From an uncultured Collinsella sp. (lineage in GTDB: Bacteria > Actinomycetota > Coriobacteriia > Coriobacteriales > Coriobacteriaceae): 36,940 nucleotides of DNA. Under the pieces are notes generated by a model. The model was not told the origin of the DNA, made no database searches, and saw only the letters and a list, made by a program, of their open reading frames with translations. The DNA is taken from the NCBI GenBank assembly GCA_958346165.1, contig CATVQO010000001.1, forward strand, positions 1 to 36,940, written 5' to 3'. This document shows, piece after piece, positions 31,015-36,940 of the stretch (positions within the stretch are counted from its first letter, which is position 1; each line of letters opens with the position of its first letter). Position numbers and translations under genes: made by a program.

Positions 31015-31572
31015 CTACACGACCCTCCACGTCGGAGTGGCGCAGCAACCGGGATGCTTCTTGAACTCCTCGTACTGCCCTTTCGACTCGAAGGTGTAGG
31101 CCGTGCCGCAGGCCTTGCACTTCGCCGTGAAGCCGCCGCTCTCGGGCGGCTCCTTCTCGGGCTTGTCCGACAGCGCGTCCGGGTCGCTCTGCCCGTCGAT
31201 GGCGAACAGGCCGCACAGCGCGTACTTGCGCGCGTAGCTCGACGCCATCCCGGTCACCTGCGCGTCGTCGGAGCCGCTCTTGTGCTCCGCCTCGCGGGCG
31301 TAGGCCTTGAACTCCTTCTTCTCGCCGTGCCCGTCCACGAAGAACAGGGTGCACGTGGCCTCGACGTAGTAGCGCTCGCCCACCTTGCAGATGTTGTCGT
31401 GGAGCGTGAACGCCACGCCGGCCTCCTTGCAGGGCTCCTTGAGCGCTGCGACGATGTCCTCGAACGAGCGGTAGCTGAACTTCGCGAAGGCGTTGTAGCG
31501 CGCCTTGGGGACGGTCACGGATCGCTGCACCTTGGCTATCGCCTGGGAGAGCGTCATCTTCTCCTCATCCAT
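31015..31572 (-). CDS. erf: Erf-family single-strand annealing protein (185 aa)
   Basis: The recombinase of the phage. Typical ERF pieces are FAKFSYRSFEDIVAALKEP near residues 30-48 and QVTGMASSYARKYALCGLFA at about 104-123. After a Pro/Glu-rich hinge, a small zinc-ribbon-like end has CKACGTAYTF and a CC pair. It should pair single strands during replication and repair, with SSB two genes on. Start directly abuts the DUF1351 stop. Confidence 0.93.
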   Translation of the reverse strand: MDEEKMTLSQAIAKVQRSVTVPKARYNAFAKFSYRSFEDIVAALKEPCKEAGVAFTLHDNICKVGERYYVEATCTLFFVDGHGEKKEFKAYAREAEHKSGSDDAQVTGMASSYARKYALCGLFAIDGQSDPDALSDKPEKEPPESGGFTAKCKACGTAYTFESKGQYEEFKKHPGCCATPTWRVV

Positions 31573-32466
31573 CTAGCACACCCCCTTGCACCTGATGGTG
31601 CCGGTGATTCCGCGCTCGCGCAGCGCCGCGGCGAGCTGCTCCATCTGCGAGCGCGTGGCGGACGGGATCTCGACCGTCCACGCGCAGGACGGCTCGGGGC
31701 GCGCCGCGACGGCGGGTTCCGCCCGGCGCCTCGGCGCGGGACGCGGCGCGGGCTTGGACTCGACCGCCTCGCGCATGGCGGCGATGCGGGCGTCCTCCTC
31801 GTCGGCGGCGCGGGCCGCGTTGAGCGCCGAGCCGAGGTCAAGCGTGCGGAACAGCTCGCGCTCGGCGACCTCGTAGTGGGCCATGGAGTCGCGCTGCGCC
31901 TTGAGCGTGTCCCAGTCGCGCGCGACGGCGGAGACCTTCTCCTCGAGGGCCTTCTTCGCCTTGACCTCGCCGAAGGACTTGTTGAGCCACTTGTCGTCGT
32001 GCAGGCGCTCGTAGGGCACGACCGGCGCGAGGAGCTCGGCGAACTCCCTGTAGTGGGCCTCGAGCGCGGCCCTCGCGCCCGCCCTGCGCCTCTCCTCCGC
32101 CTCGTCGAGCTGCGCCTTGATGCCGTCCGACGCGCCGTCGATGATGGACGTGATCTCCTTGCAGCGCTTCTCGAAGGCGGCGAGCGGCTTGTTGTACTCG
32201 CGCTTCACGGCCTTTCGGCGCTCCTCTATCTCGGACTTGAGCCCGTTGAGGTAGGAGCGGTCGTTCTTGGCCTCCTTGATCTTGTCGGCCTTGGTGAGGT
32301 CGTAGGTCGCGCCCTCATAGAGCTCGACGGTCTTGCGCACGCGCTTCTCGAGGGCGTCGAAGTTCGCCTCGATGGACGAGGGCGCGTAGGTCACGATGAG
32401 CGACGACGCCTCCTGCTCCTCGACGACCTCCGCCACGACCTCCTCGGCCTTACTCTCCCCTGCCAT
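31573..32466 (-). CDS. DUF1351 phage recombination-module protein (297 aa)
   Basis: Start ATG 32466 overlaps the previous TAA. 297 residues with a long coiled coil (about 35-210; GLKSEIEERRKAVKREYNKP is the signature stretch) and, at the C-terminus after an Ala/Pro/Arg-rich linker, a small domain with VEIPSATRSQMEQLAAALRE. DUF1351 genes are regularly beside Erf/RecT-type annealases. A partner or nuclease-inhibiting role has been suggested but not shown. Confidence 0.85.
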   Translation of the reverse strand: MAGESKAEEVVAEVVEEQEASSLIVTYAPSSIEANFDALEKRVRKTVELYEGATYDLTKADKIKEAKNDRSYLNGLKSEIEERRKAVKREYNKPLAAFEKRCKEITSIIDGASDGIKAQLDEAEERRRAGARAALEAHYREFAELLAPVVPYERLHDDKWLNKSFGEVKAKKALEEKVSAVARDWDTLKAQRDSMAHYEVAERELFRTLDLGSALNAARAADEEDARIAAMREAVESKPAPRPAPRRRAEPAVAARPEPSCAWTVEIPSATRSQMEQLAAALRERGITGTIRCKGVC

Positions 32467-32687
32467 TACCTGACCTCCTCGTTGAGCATCTTGTTGTACT
32501 TCCTCTCGGTTATCGCCTCGTCGATGACCGCCGCGTGCCCGACGATCCACTTGGAGAGCCTCTCGCGCGCGTCCAAGAACCTGTCGAACGCCTCGTCGGA
32601 CTTGGTTATGCCATAGATGGTGAACATCGCCTGCTCCTCCGTGGCGAGCTCGGCCAGCTCGGCGAGCATCCCCTTGTAGTCCGCCAT
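32466..32687 (-). CDS. Hypothetical helical protein (73 aa)
   Basis: ATG 32687 overlaps the previous TGA (ATGA). Helical, with MADYKGMLAELAELATEEQA at the start and a basic end RKYNKMLNEEVR. No family recognised; it is translated together with its neighbours. Confidence 0.68.
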   Translation of the reverse strand: MADYKGMLAELAELATEEQAMFTIYGITKSDEAFDRFLDARERLSKWIVGHAAVIDEAITERKYNKMLNEEVR

Positions 32688-32899
32688 CACTCGGTCACCT
32701 CCCCGTCGTGGCTCACGAACAGGATCTGGGGCTGCTTGCTCTGGATGGACAGCCAGACCTCCTCGCCGCTCTTGCGGATGGCCTCGAACGCCGCGCTGTC
32801 CTCCGTGTCGACCTCGAACTGCAGGACGGCGACGCCGCCCTTAACGGTGGCCTGCTTGAACTTGGCCTCGATCTCCACCGGGATGTTTGTGCTCTCCAT
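32687..32899 (-). CDS. Hypothetical small beta protein (70 aa)
   Basis: GGGAGGA precedes ATG 32899. The content (IPVEIEAKFKQATVKGGVAV and WLSIQSKQPQILFV) suggests a small beta sheet. A common partner of recombination modules in related phages, without a known role. Confidence 0.7.
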   Translation of the reverse strand: MESTNIPVEIEAKFKQATVKGGVAVLQFEVDTEDSAAFEAIRKSGEEVWLSIQSKQPQILFVSHDGEVTE

Positions 32900-32901
32900 T
32901 G

Positions 32902-33270
32902 CTATTCCTCCCTGCCTGCGCCCGCGAGCATCGCCGCGAACGTCTCCAATGTCATGGTCACGAACTGCTCGCCGGGGATGGCGGTCCCGCGGCGCTTCCA
33001 GACGACCACGCCGTATTCGGCCCCGCGGTTCCTGCGCTCGGTCTCCGCCTCGCGCAGCCACTTGGGCAGCTCGTGCCTTCCCTGGTAGTCCTTGCACTCG
33101 ATCGCGATGCCCCGCCCGGCCATCGACACGCCGCGGATGTCTCCCGTGTCGTGCGAGCCGGTCTTGACCTGCCTGTCGATGTCGCTCCCCAGCCTCCCGG
33201 CGAGGTAGTCGGCGACCAGTCGCTCGAACTTCGTGCCCGCGTCCTTGGCGGTCCTCCTGCTCCTACTCAT
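32902..33270 (-). CDS. PD-(D/E)XK nuclease, Holliday-junction-resolvase-like (122 aa)
   Basis: A compact nuclease: FERLVADYLAGRLGSDIDR at the start, then the catalytic DTGDIRG Asp pair and IAIECKDYQG with the E-x-K core, finally a strand VVVWKRRG. This is the Hjc/VRR-like order, so it probably resolves branched DNA. Start ATG 33270 lies inside the end of the previous gene; a TTG two codons earlier is an alternative. Confidence 0.83.
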   Translation of the reverse strand: MSRSRRTAKDAGTKFERLVADYLAGRLGSDIDRQVKTGSHDTGDIRGVSMAGRGIAIECKDYQGRHELPKWLREAETERRNRGAEYGVVVWKRRGTAIPGEQFVTMTLETFAAMLAGAGREE

Positions 33271-33601
33271 CGACAAAACCGTCCGATTTCGAGCGGTGCT
33301 TGTTGAATGCGTGCCTCAGGTGCGGGTAGCGCGCCTCCATGATGCGGGCGAGGCTCGGCGCGAGGCCGTTCTTCACGCCGACGTGCAGCTCGTTGCGCAC
33401 CATGTGGATGAGGTAGTTGATCGAGACGTAGCCCTTGCGGTTGAGGCGGGTGGCCTGCTCGACCATGAAGTCCCACGCCCGCGGGTGCTCGCCTATCCAC
33501 GCGCGCGCGTCCGCCATGTCCTGCTCGCCGTCCGCGCCGAGGCCGAATATCTCGAGCTGGTTGCTCATCGGCTTCTGGCGGTACCTCTCGTCGTTACGCA
33601 T
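33263..33601 (-). CDS. Hypothetical early phage protein (112 aa)
   Basis: ATG 33601 with GGGAG upstream; an ATG at 33568 would shorten it. A helical protein (ADARAWIGEHPRAWDFMVEQ) and a region VSINYLIHMVRNELHV that could form a wHTH-like core. Its end overlaps the nuclease start. Family not assigned. Confidence 0.7.
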   Translation of the reverse strand: MRNDERYRQKPMSNQLEIFGLGADGEQDMADARAWIGEHPRAWDFMVEQATRLNRKGYVSINYLIHMVRNELHVGVKNGLAPSLARIMEARYPHLRHAFNKHRSKSDGFVDE

Positions 33602-33875
33602 TGACCGCTCCCGCCGCGCATGCCGCCTTTGCCGCCTGGACCGCGCCGTCCATCGTCGGGAGGACGAAGACGGTCAGGATCGTCGCGAACAGGACCGCGG
33701 CGGCGATGAAGCCGACCATGGCCCCCGCCCTGAACGCATCGGAGTCGAGCTGCTCGCGGACGGTCGGTCGATATGGCTTGGGTGCTATGATGGTCTGAGC
33801 CTCATGTCTGGGGCTGTTTCGGCGAGTGCTCACAAGTTGGTAGCTGGGGGCGCTCGCTTCTTTGTATGTGTACAT
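33594..33875 (-). CDS. Single-pass membrane protein (93 aa)
   Basis: Start ATG 33875 with AGAAGGGA upstream. A soluble N-terminal half, then a membrane helix (GAMVGFIAAAVLFATILTVF) and a short outside tail ending in Ala. Unknown; early-gene membrane proteins sometimes act in exclusion. Confidence 0.68.
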   Translation of the reverse strand: MYTYKEASAPSYQLVSTRRNSPRHEAQTIIAPKPYRPTVREQLDSDAFRAGAMVGFIAAAVLFATILTVFVLPTMDGAVQAAKAACAAGAVNA

Positions 33876-33931
33876 CTTGTGTTCCCTTCTGATGTTTCCG
33901 CAGGCCAGGGCTAGGGTGCTTTTTAGGGTCT

Positions 33932-34285
33932 TTATTTTTGGGACTTTTTCGCGCGGCTCTTGGCGCTGTAGCACCTCTGCCGCTCGCGGTCGTTCCGCTT
34001 GGACCTCGCAGCCTCCTCGCGCATCGCGCTGGCCTGCTCCCTGAGGTCTGCCACGTGGCCCTCCTTCGTGCACTCCGCGCACCAACCGTTCGCCTTATTC
34101 AGCGGCTTGAACGTCATGCGCCCGCACTTCGGGCACATCCAGCGCTGCCGGAGCGAAATGCCGCACTTCCTCGCCTGGAGCTTCACGGCCTCGGTAGTCC
34201 TTCCCAGCGCCTTGGCTATCTCCTTGGCTCCGTCGCCGGCGTGCTCCCTCAGGTACCGGATCTCACGTGTCGACCATTGCCTCAC
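33932..34285 (-). CDS. HTH plus zinc-ribbon DNA-binding protein (117 aa)
   Basis: GTG at 34285 is chosen as start because it overlaps the previous TGA (GTGA) and AGGAGGGG lies upstream. The first 50 residues are a GcrA/Myb-like helix-turn-helix (STREIRYLREHAGDGAKEIA). A zinc ribbon (CPKCGRMTF ... CAECTK) and a basic coiled tail follow. It likely regulates early genes. Confidence 0.78.
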   Translation of the reverse strand: MRQWSTREIRYLREHAGDGAKEIAKALGRTTEAVKLQARKCGISLRQRWMCPKCGRMTFKPLNKANGWCAECTKEGHVADLREQASAMREEAARSKRNDRERQRCYSAKSRAKKSQK

Positions 34286-34416
34286 TGTCTCTTGCTCCCC
34301 TCCTTCCTCTCCCATTCCCGGTACGCCGCCCGGAGCGTCGAGCACATGGTGTCGAGCGCTATCTCGCGCGGGGTCTTGGGCTTACTTTCGCTAGGGCGCG
34401 AGTCGGCAGACTTCAT
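34282..34416 (-). CDS. Small hypothetical protein (44 aa)
   Basis: ATG 34416 lies inside the end of the Cro-like frame, with GAGGTGA upstream. The peptide contains PREIALDTMCSTLRAAYREW and a basic end. Its stop overlaps the next start. Size and charge are like small excisionase or regulator peptides, but no evidence ties it to such a task. Confidence 0.6.
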   Translation of the reverse strand: MKSADSRPSESKPKTPREIALDTMCSTLRAAYREWERKEGSKRQ

Positions 34417-34594
34417 CGCTGCTCACCTCGATAGCCTTTGCGAGCTTTCGTGCCTCTGTGATGGTGATGTCAGACTCGCCGCATACCTTCTTGTTGAAGG
34501 TGACGAGCGATACCCCGACAGCGTCGGCAAGACTCTGCTTAGTAATGTTCAGCTCCGCAACTCAGGCCGCTACCAGTCCTTGAAGGCTGTTCAT
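34391..34594 (-). pseudogene. Cro-like HTH gene interrupted by an in-frame TGA
   Basis: From ATG 34594 (strong AGGAGG site) the frame reads ten codons, MNSLQGLVAA, then TGA at 34562-34564, and goes on in the same frame for 56 codons to TAG. The second part is a good XRE helix-turn-helix (ELNITKQSLADAVGVSLVTF, then ITEARKLAKAIEV). It stands opposite the repressor over shared operators, as Cro does. The nonsense codon probably stops the protein, which would favour lysogeny. No good internal start is seen. A sequencing error or read-through cannot be excluded. Confidence 0.75.
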
Positions 34595-34606
34595 CCGTAC
34601 CTCCTT

Positions 34607-34694
34607 CCTAATCTGCATTAGGTACATTGGATACAGTAACCTAATGCACATTAGGAATCAATAGAATGTTGAAGTTTTCCTAATTTCTGTTAGG
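34607..34694. promoter_or_regulatory. Lysogeny switch: three CCTAAT-N4-ATTAGG operators with divergent promoters
   Basis: Operators at 34607-34622 and 34640-34655 are perfect (CCTAATCTGCATTAGG and CCTAATGCACATTAGG). The third at 34679-34694 has one mismatch (GTTAGG). Centres are 33 and 39 bases apart. A plausible repressor promoter is TTGAAG (34669-34674), 16 bases, TAGGAT (34691-34696), overlapping operator 3. A plausible leftward promoter is TTGATT (34656-34661), 17 bases, TACTGT (34633-34638), with operator 2 in its spacer. Confidence 0.82.
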
Positions 34695-34732
34695 ATTTAT
34701 TCGTACAGTCTTTAGATGGAGAGGAGCTACAA

Positions 34733-34954
34733 ATGCAGCTCTCACGCGCATTGATTGACTATCTTGGCGAGCGCGGCATGAAGCAGGCCGACGTTTGCAG
34801 GGCTTCGGGGCTATCCGACGCCCACGTCTCCCAGATTTTCAGTGGGAAGATAAAAGATCCCAAGGCAAGCATTGTTTACAAGATCGCGCACGCGATGGGT
34901 ATCACGGTCGACGAGCTACTCGAGCGCGCGGAATCATACGAGGACGGTGAATAG
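34733..34954 (+). CDS. XRE-family repressor (CI-like, 73 aa)
   Basis: A single XRE domain: LGERGMKQADVCRASGLSDA followed by HVSQIFSGKIKDPKAS and the third-helix region KIAHAMGITVDELLERAE. No protease or dimer domain, so it is the short type. GAGAGGAG stands before the ATG at 34733. Transcribed away from the early genes, with three operators between, it should maintain lysogeny and autoregulate. Confidence 0.9.
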   Translation: MQLSRALIDYLGERGMKQADVCRASGLSDAHVSQIFSGKIKDPKASIVYKIAHAMGITVDELLERAESYEDGE

Positions 34955-34958
34955 CTTT

Positions 34959-35390
34959 ATGGGACTTTTTAAAAAGTCAATGAGCAAAACGGCGGCAAAG
35001 GCTCAGCAGGGAGCTGGACAGCCGCCAATGGACGTGCCGTTCGCCCTCTGGGCGCTAGCGAGTGACTGCCTATACACCCACAGCTATACGGCATTTGAAG
35101 ACGCTTTGTCCACTCACCAGCCATTCGTACCGTTTTCGGTCAAACTTAAGCGGCAAACGAAGAGGAACATGCCACCGCATTGGGAAGTTGAGGATGGAGC
35201 CGCTGTAATACTAGACGAGGACGGTACCTTGCTTGGCACTATAAGCGCGAAGAAAATGGAGGAGCACGACTTCATGTTCAATCGGACATACCGGGCTTTC
35301 TCTATGCCACCGTGCCGCGATTACGCGCGCGGCTTCACCATTAGCGACAGTTACAGCATTTGCGTCGCACCTTATGGCGCATATATATAA
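34959..35390 (+). CDS. Lysogenic accessory protein of unknown function (143 aa)
   Basis: ATG 34959, four bases after the repressor stop, AGGA upstream, so co-expressed with the repressor in the prophage. 143 residues: a basic start (MGLFKKSMSKTAAKAQQGAG), then a mixed alpha/beta part with CLYTHSYTAFEDALSTHQPF and a C-terminal SDSYSICVAPYGAYI. Base use is more AT-rich than in the rest of the prophage, so it is probably a mobile cargo gene. Position suggests superinfection exclusion or defence, without a motif to prove it. Confidence 0.72.
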   Translation: MGLFKKSMSKTAAKAQQGAGQPPMDVPFALWALASDCLYTHSYTAFEDALSTHQPFVPFSVKLKRQTKRNMPPHWEVEDGAAVILDEDGTLLGTISAKKMEEHDFMFNRTYRAFSMPPCRDYARGFTISDSYSICVAPYGAYI

Positions 35391-35435
35391 AAAGAGCCCC
35401 GTCGGCAGCGCTGGTACCGCTTTAGCCGACGGGGC
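35391..35435 (-). terminator. Strong hairpin terminator (minus direction) between lysogeny genes and integrase
   Basis: GCCCCGTCGGC (35396-35406) and GCCGACGGGGC (35425-35435) form a perfect 11-bp stem, extended by AGCG/CGCT inside. On the minus strand a CTCTTTTTATA run follows. Towards plus no T-run exists. It probably stops antisense transcripts coming from the right before they enter the repressor genes. Confidence 0.78.
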
Positions 35436-35489
35436 ATCCAACCGCCCAAGCATCTTTGCAAACTCACAACTTGAGGGGGCTTCTACATT

Positions 35490-36940
35490 ATGCCAAAGAA
35501 GGCAGTGATATACGCGAGATTCTCGTGCAACAGGCAGCGCGAGGCCTCAATCGAGGACCAGCTGCGCGTCTGCCGCGAGTGGTGCGCGCGCGAGGGCTAC
35601 GAGGTCGCGGCGGAGTACTGCGACCGCGCCGTGTCGGGACGCACCGACGACCGCCCCGAGTTCCAGCGGATGATAGCCAACGCCGGCGAGAGCGAGATCG
35701 TCCTCGTCTACATGATGGACCGCTTCAGCCGCGGCGAGTACGACGCGCCGATATACAAGCGCGAGCTCGCCACGCACGGCGTCAAGCTGGTCTCGGCACT
35801 TGAGGCGATACCGGACAGCCCGGAGGGCATCATCTACGAGAAGCTGCTCGAGGGGCTCGCCGCCTGCGAGTCGAGAAAGACCGCCATCAGGACCAAGCGC
35901 GGAATGGAGGGCAATGCCCTCAAGTGCAAGACCAACGGCGTGCGCATCTTCGGCTACCGCAGGAACGGGGACGACGAGTACGAGGTCGACGAGGCGCAGG
36001 CGGCGTGGGTGCGCGAGGCCTTCGCGCTGAGGCTTGAGCGCATGTCCATGAACGCGATAGCGCGCGAGTTCGCGCGGCGCGGCCTCAGGACAAGCAAGGG
36101 CAACCCGTGCGGGCAGGCGATGGTGCAGCAGATGCTGCGCGACCGAAGGTACACGGGCAGGTACGAGTGGGGAGGCATCGTCCGCGAGGGCGGTATGCCG
36201 CAGATCGTAGACGAGGTGACGTTCATGGAGGTCCAGGGAATCAAGTGCCGCAAGCAGCGCTCGAGCGAGAACTGGGGCGACTTCGCCCTCGCGGGGGCGG
36301 CGCTGTGCGCGGAATGCGGCAGGAACCTGCAGGGCGTGAGCGGCAGGGGCCGCAACAACGTGAAGTACGAGTACTACAGCTGCCCGGGGTCGTGCGTCCG
36401 CAACATCAGGCGCGAGGAGCTCGAGGGCTCCATAGCCTCGGCGCTGAGGGAGCTGCTGGGCGACCGCGGCGAGGCGCTGCAGATAGCCAACATGGTAGCG
36501 GAGCGCGCGGACACTGCCGAGGTGAGGGCGCGCCGCAGGCAGGCGGAGGACTCGCTCAGGGCCGCGGAGAGGGGCCTGAGGAACATCCTCAACGCCATCG
36601 AGCAGGGCGTGATAGCGCCGGGCGTGAACGAGCGCATAGCCGAGCTCGAGGAGCAGCAGGCGCGCGCGAGGTACGACCTCGAGGCCATCACGGACGAGCG
36701 GATAGACCCGGAGCGCTTCGCCGACTTCCTGCAGTGCGGGACGGCGCTCGACGACGCGACGCTGCTGAAGGCGTTCGTGTGGCAGGCTGTCGTCTCGGAG
36801 GATGAGATACTGGTCACGCTGAACTACGACAAAAAGGGCGAACCCGCCAGATTGGACATCCAGCGGGTTCGAGCAAAATTGGAATGGTGCCCCATGTTGG
36901 ATTCGAACCAACGGCCTTCTGCTCCGGAGGCAGACGCTCT
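35490..36940 (+). CDS. int: Large serine integrase, 3' end open across attR
   Basis: The recombinase that inserts the phage at the tRNA. N-terminal resolvase domain: YARFSCNRQREASIEDQ with catalytic Ser12, then FSRGEYD. A recombinase domain (about 160-260; SMNAIAREFARRGLRTSKGN), a zinc ribbon (CAECGRNLQ ... YYSCPGSC, about 273-308) and a coiled coil (about 340-400) follow. GAGGGGG precedes the ATG. The frame crosses the attachment core at codon 468 and runs antisense into the tRNA, with no stop in the window. In the circular phage it would end after 24 other codons, at a TAG at 178-180 (492 residues). Confidence 0.93.
   Translation, partial: MPKKAVIYARFSCNRQREASIEDQLRVCREWCAREGYEVAAEYCDRAVSGRTDDRPEFQRMIANAGESEIVLVYMMDRFSRGEYDAPIYKRELATHGVKLVSALEAIPDSPEGIIYEKLLEGLAACESRKTAIRTKRGMEGNALKCKTNGVRIFGYRRNGDDEYEVDEAQAAWVREAFALRLERMSMNAIAREFARRGLRTSKGNPCGQAMVQQMLRDRRYTGRYEWGGIVREGGMPQIVDEVTFMEVQGIKCRKQRSSENWGDFALAGAALCAECGRNLQGVSGRGRNNVKYEYYSCPGSCVRNIRREELEGSIASALRELLGDRGEALQIANMVAERADTAEVRARRRQAEDSLRAAERGLRNILNAIEQGVIAPGVNERIAELEEQQARARYDLEAITDERIDPERFADFLQCGTALDDATLLKAFVWQAVVSEDEILVTLNYDKKGEPARLDIQRVRAKLEWCPMLDSNQRPSAPEADA
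36884..36893. other. attR: attR core of the prophage
   Basis: Second copy of ATGGTGCCCC. It covers the CCA end and acceptor strand of the tRNA gene, which stays intact after integration, and it lies within the last codons of the integrase frame (E-W-C-P). Confidence 0.8.
36885..36940 (-). tRNA. tRNA-Arg (anticodon CCG), 5' part beyond the window
   Basis: Read on the minus strand: anticodon stem TCTGC/GCAGA with loop CTCCGGA (anticodon CCG, for CGG), variable loop AGGCC, T-arm GTTGG-TTCGAAT-CCAAC, acceptor strand ATGGGGC, discriminator A and encoded CCA. The D-arm and first acceptor strand lie past the window end. The prophage abuts its 3' end. Confidence 0.93.

Noticed and set aside
3856..34564. 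Reassignment of TGA to a sense codon, suggested by in-frame TGA in the RT and Cro-like genes
   Set aside because: TGA is the genuine stop of many genes here, with ATGA overlaps at terminase/portal, tape measure/Dit, the gene before ssb, ssb itself and others. Two isolated events are better explained by mutation or error.

Overview
The window holds one complete temperate siphovirus-like prophage (about positions 96 to 36893) in a GC-rich bacterial chromosome. It sits at the 3' end of a tRNA-Arg(CCG) gene whose 3' part closes the window. High GC, the tRNA context and the gut-phage gene families suggest an actinobacterium of the Coriobacteriia (Collinsella/Olsenella-like). That assignment is inference; no host protein is present to confirm it.

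Layout. Nearly all genes lie on the minus strand, so transcription runs from right to left. The right end carries, on the plus strand, a small XRE repressor, an accessory gene and a large serine integrase that reads into the attachment site. Three CCTAAT-N4-ATTAGG operators separate the repressor from a divergent Cro-like gene that is broken by an in-frame TGA. Leftward follow the early genes: HTH/zinc-ribbon regulator, PD-(D/E)XK nuclease, DUF1351, Erf annealase, SSB, and a DUF6291-like protein with origin-like repeats inside its gene. Next is a dense accessory block (HNH, cysteine-cluster protein, cytosine methyltransferase, ASCH/DUF3850, several zinc-ribbon paralogues, small membrane proteins). 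The head genes come after that (HNH, terminases, portal, MuF with a toxin-like tail, scaffold, capsid, connectors). Then come the tail genes (tail tube, frameshifted G/GT chaperones, 823-aa tape measure, Dit, 1084-aa tail tip protein, BppU-like baseplate protein). The left end holds the lysis cassette (holin-like proteins, amidase, DUF3789-like peptide).

The central discovery is a diversity-generating retroelement (DGR) between baseplate and lysis genes: a C-type-lectin-like target gene with a 123-bp variable repeat (VR), an Avd gene, a 123-bp template repeat (TR) and a reverse transcriptase. VR and TR differ at ten positions, and all ten are adenines in the TR coding strand, the signature of adenine mutagenesis. 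The DGR presumably diversifies the phage receptor-binding tip. The RT gene has two odd features: an in-frame TGA after 43 codons and a nine-G tract near its 3' end that decides between two C-termini. A second nine-G tract, in the same codon phase, lies in the methyltransferase gene, so both may be phase variable.

Other signals are: an attachment site inside the 3' end of the integrase gene, so integration replaces its last codons; a shared AATCTCAC-N5-TNNNAC box in three large intergenic gaps, a possible late-gene control element; a -1 frameshift heptamer in the tail chaperone gene; and a MuF head protein fused to a CdiA-type nuclease-like domain with no visible immunity gene.
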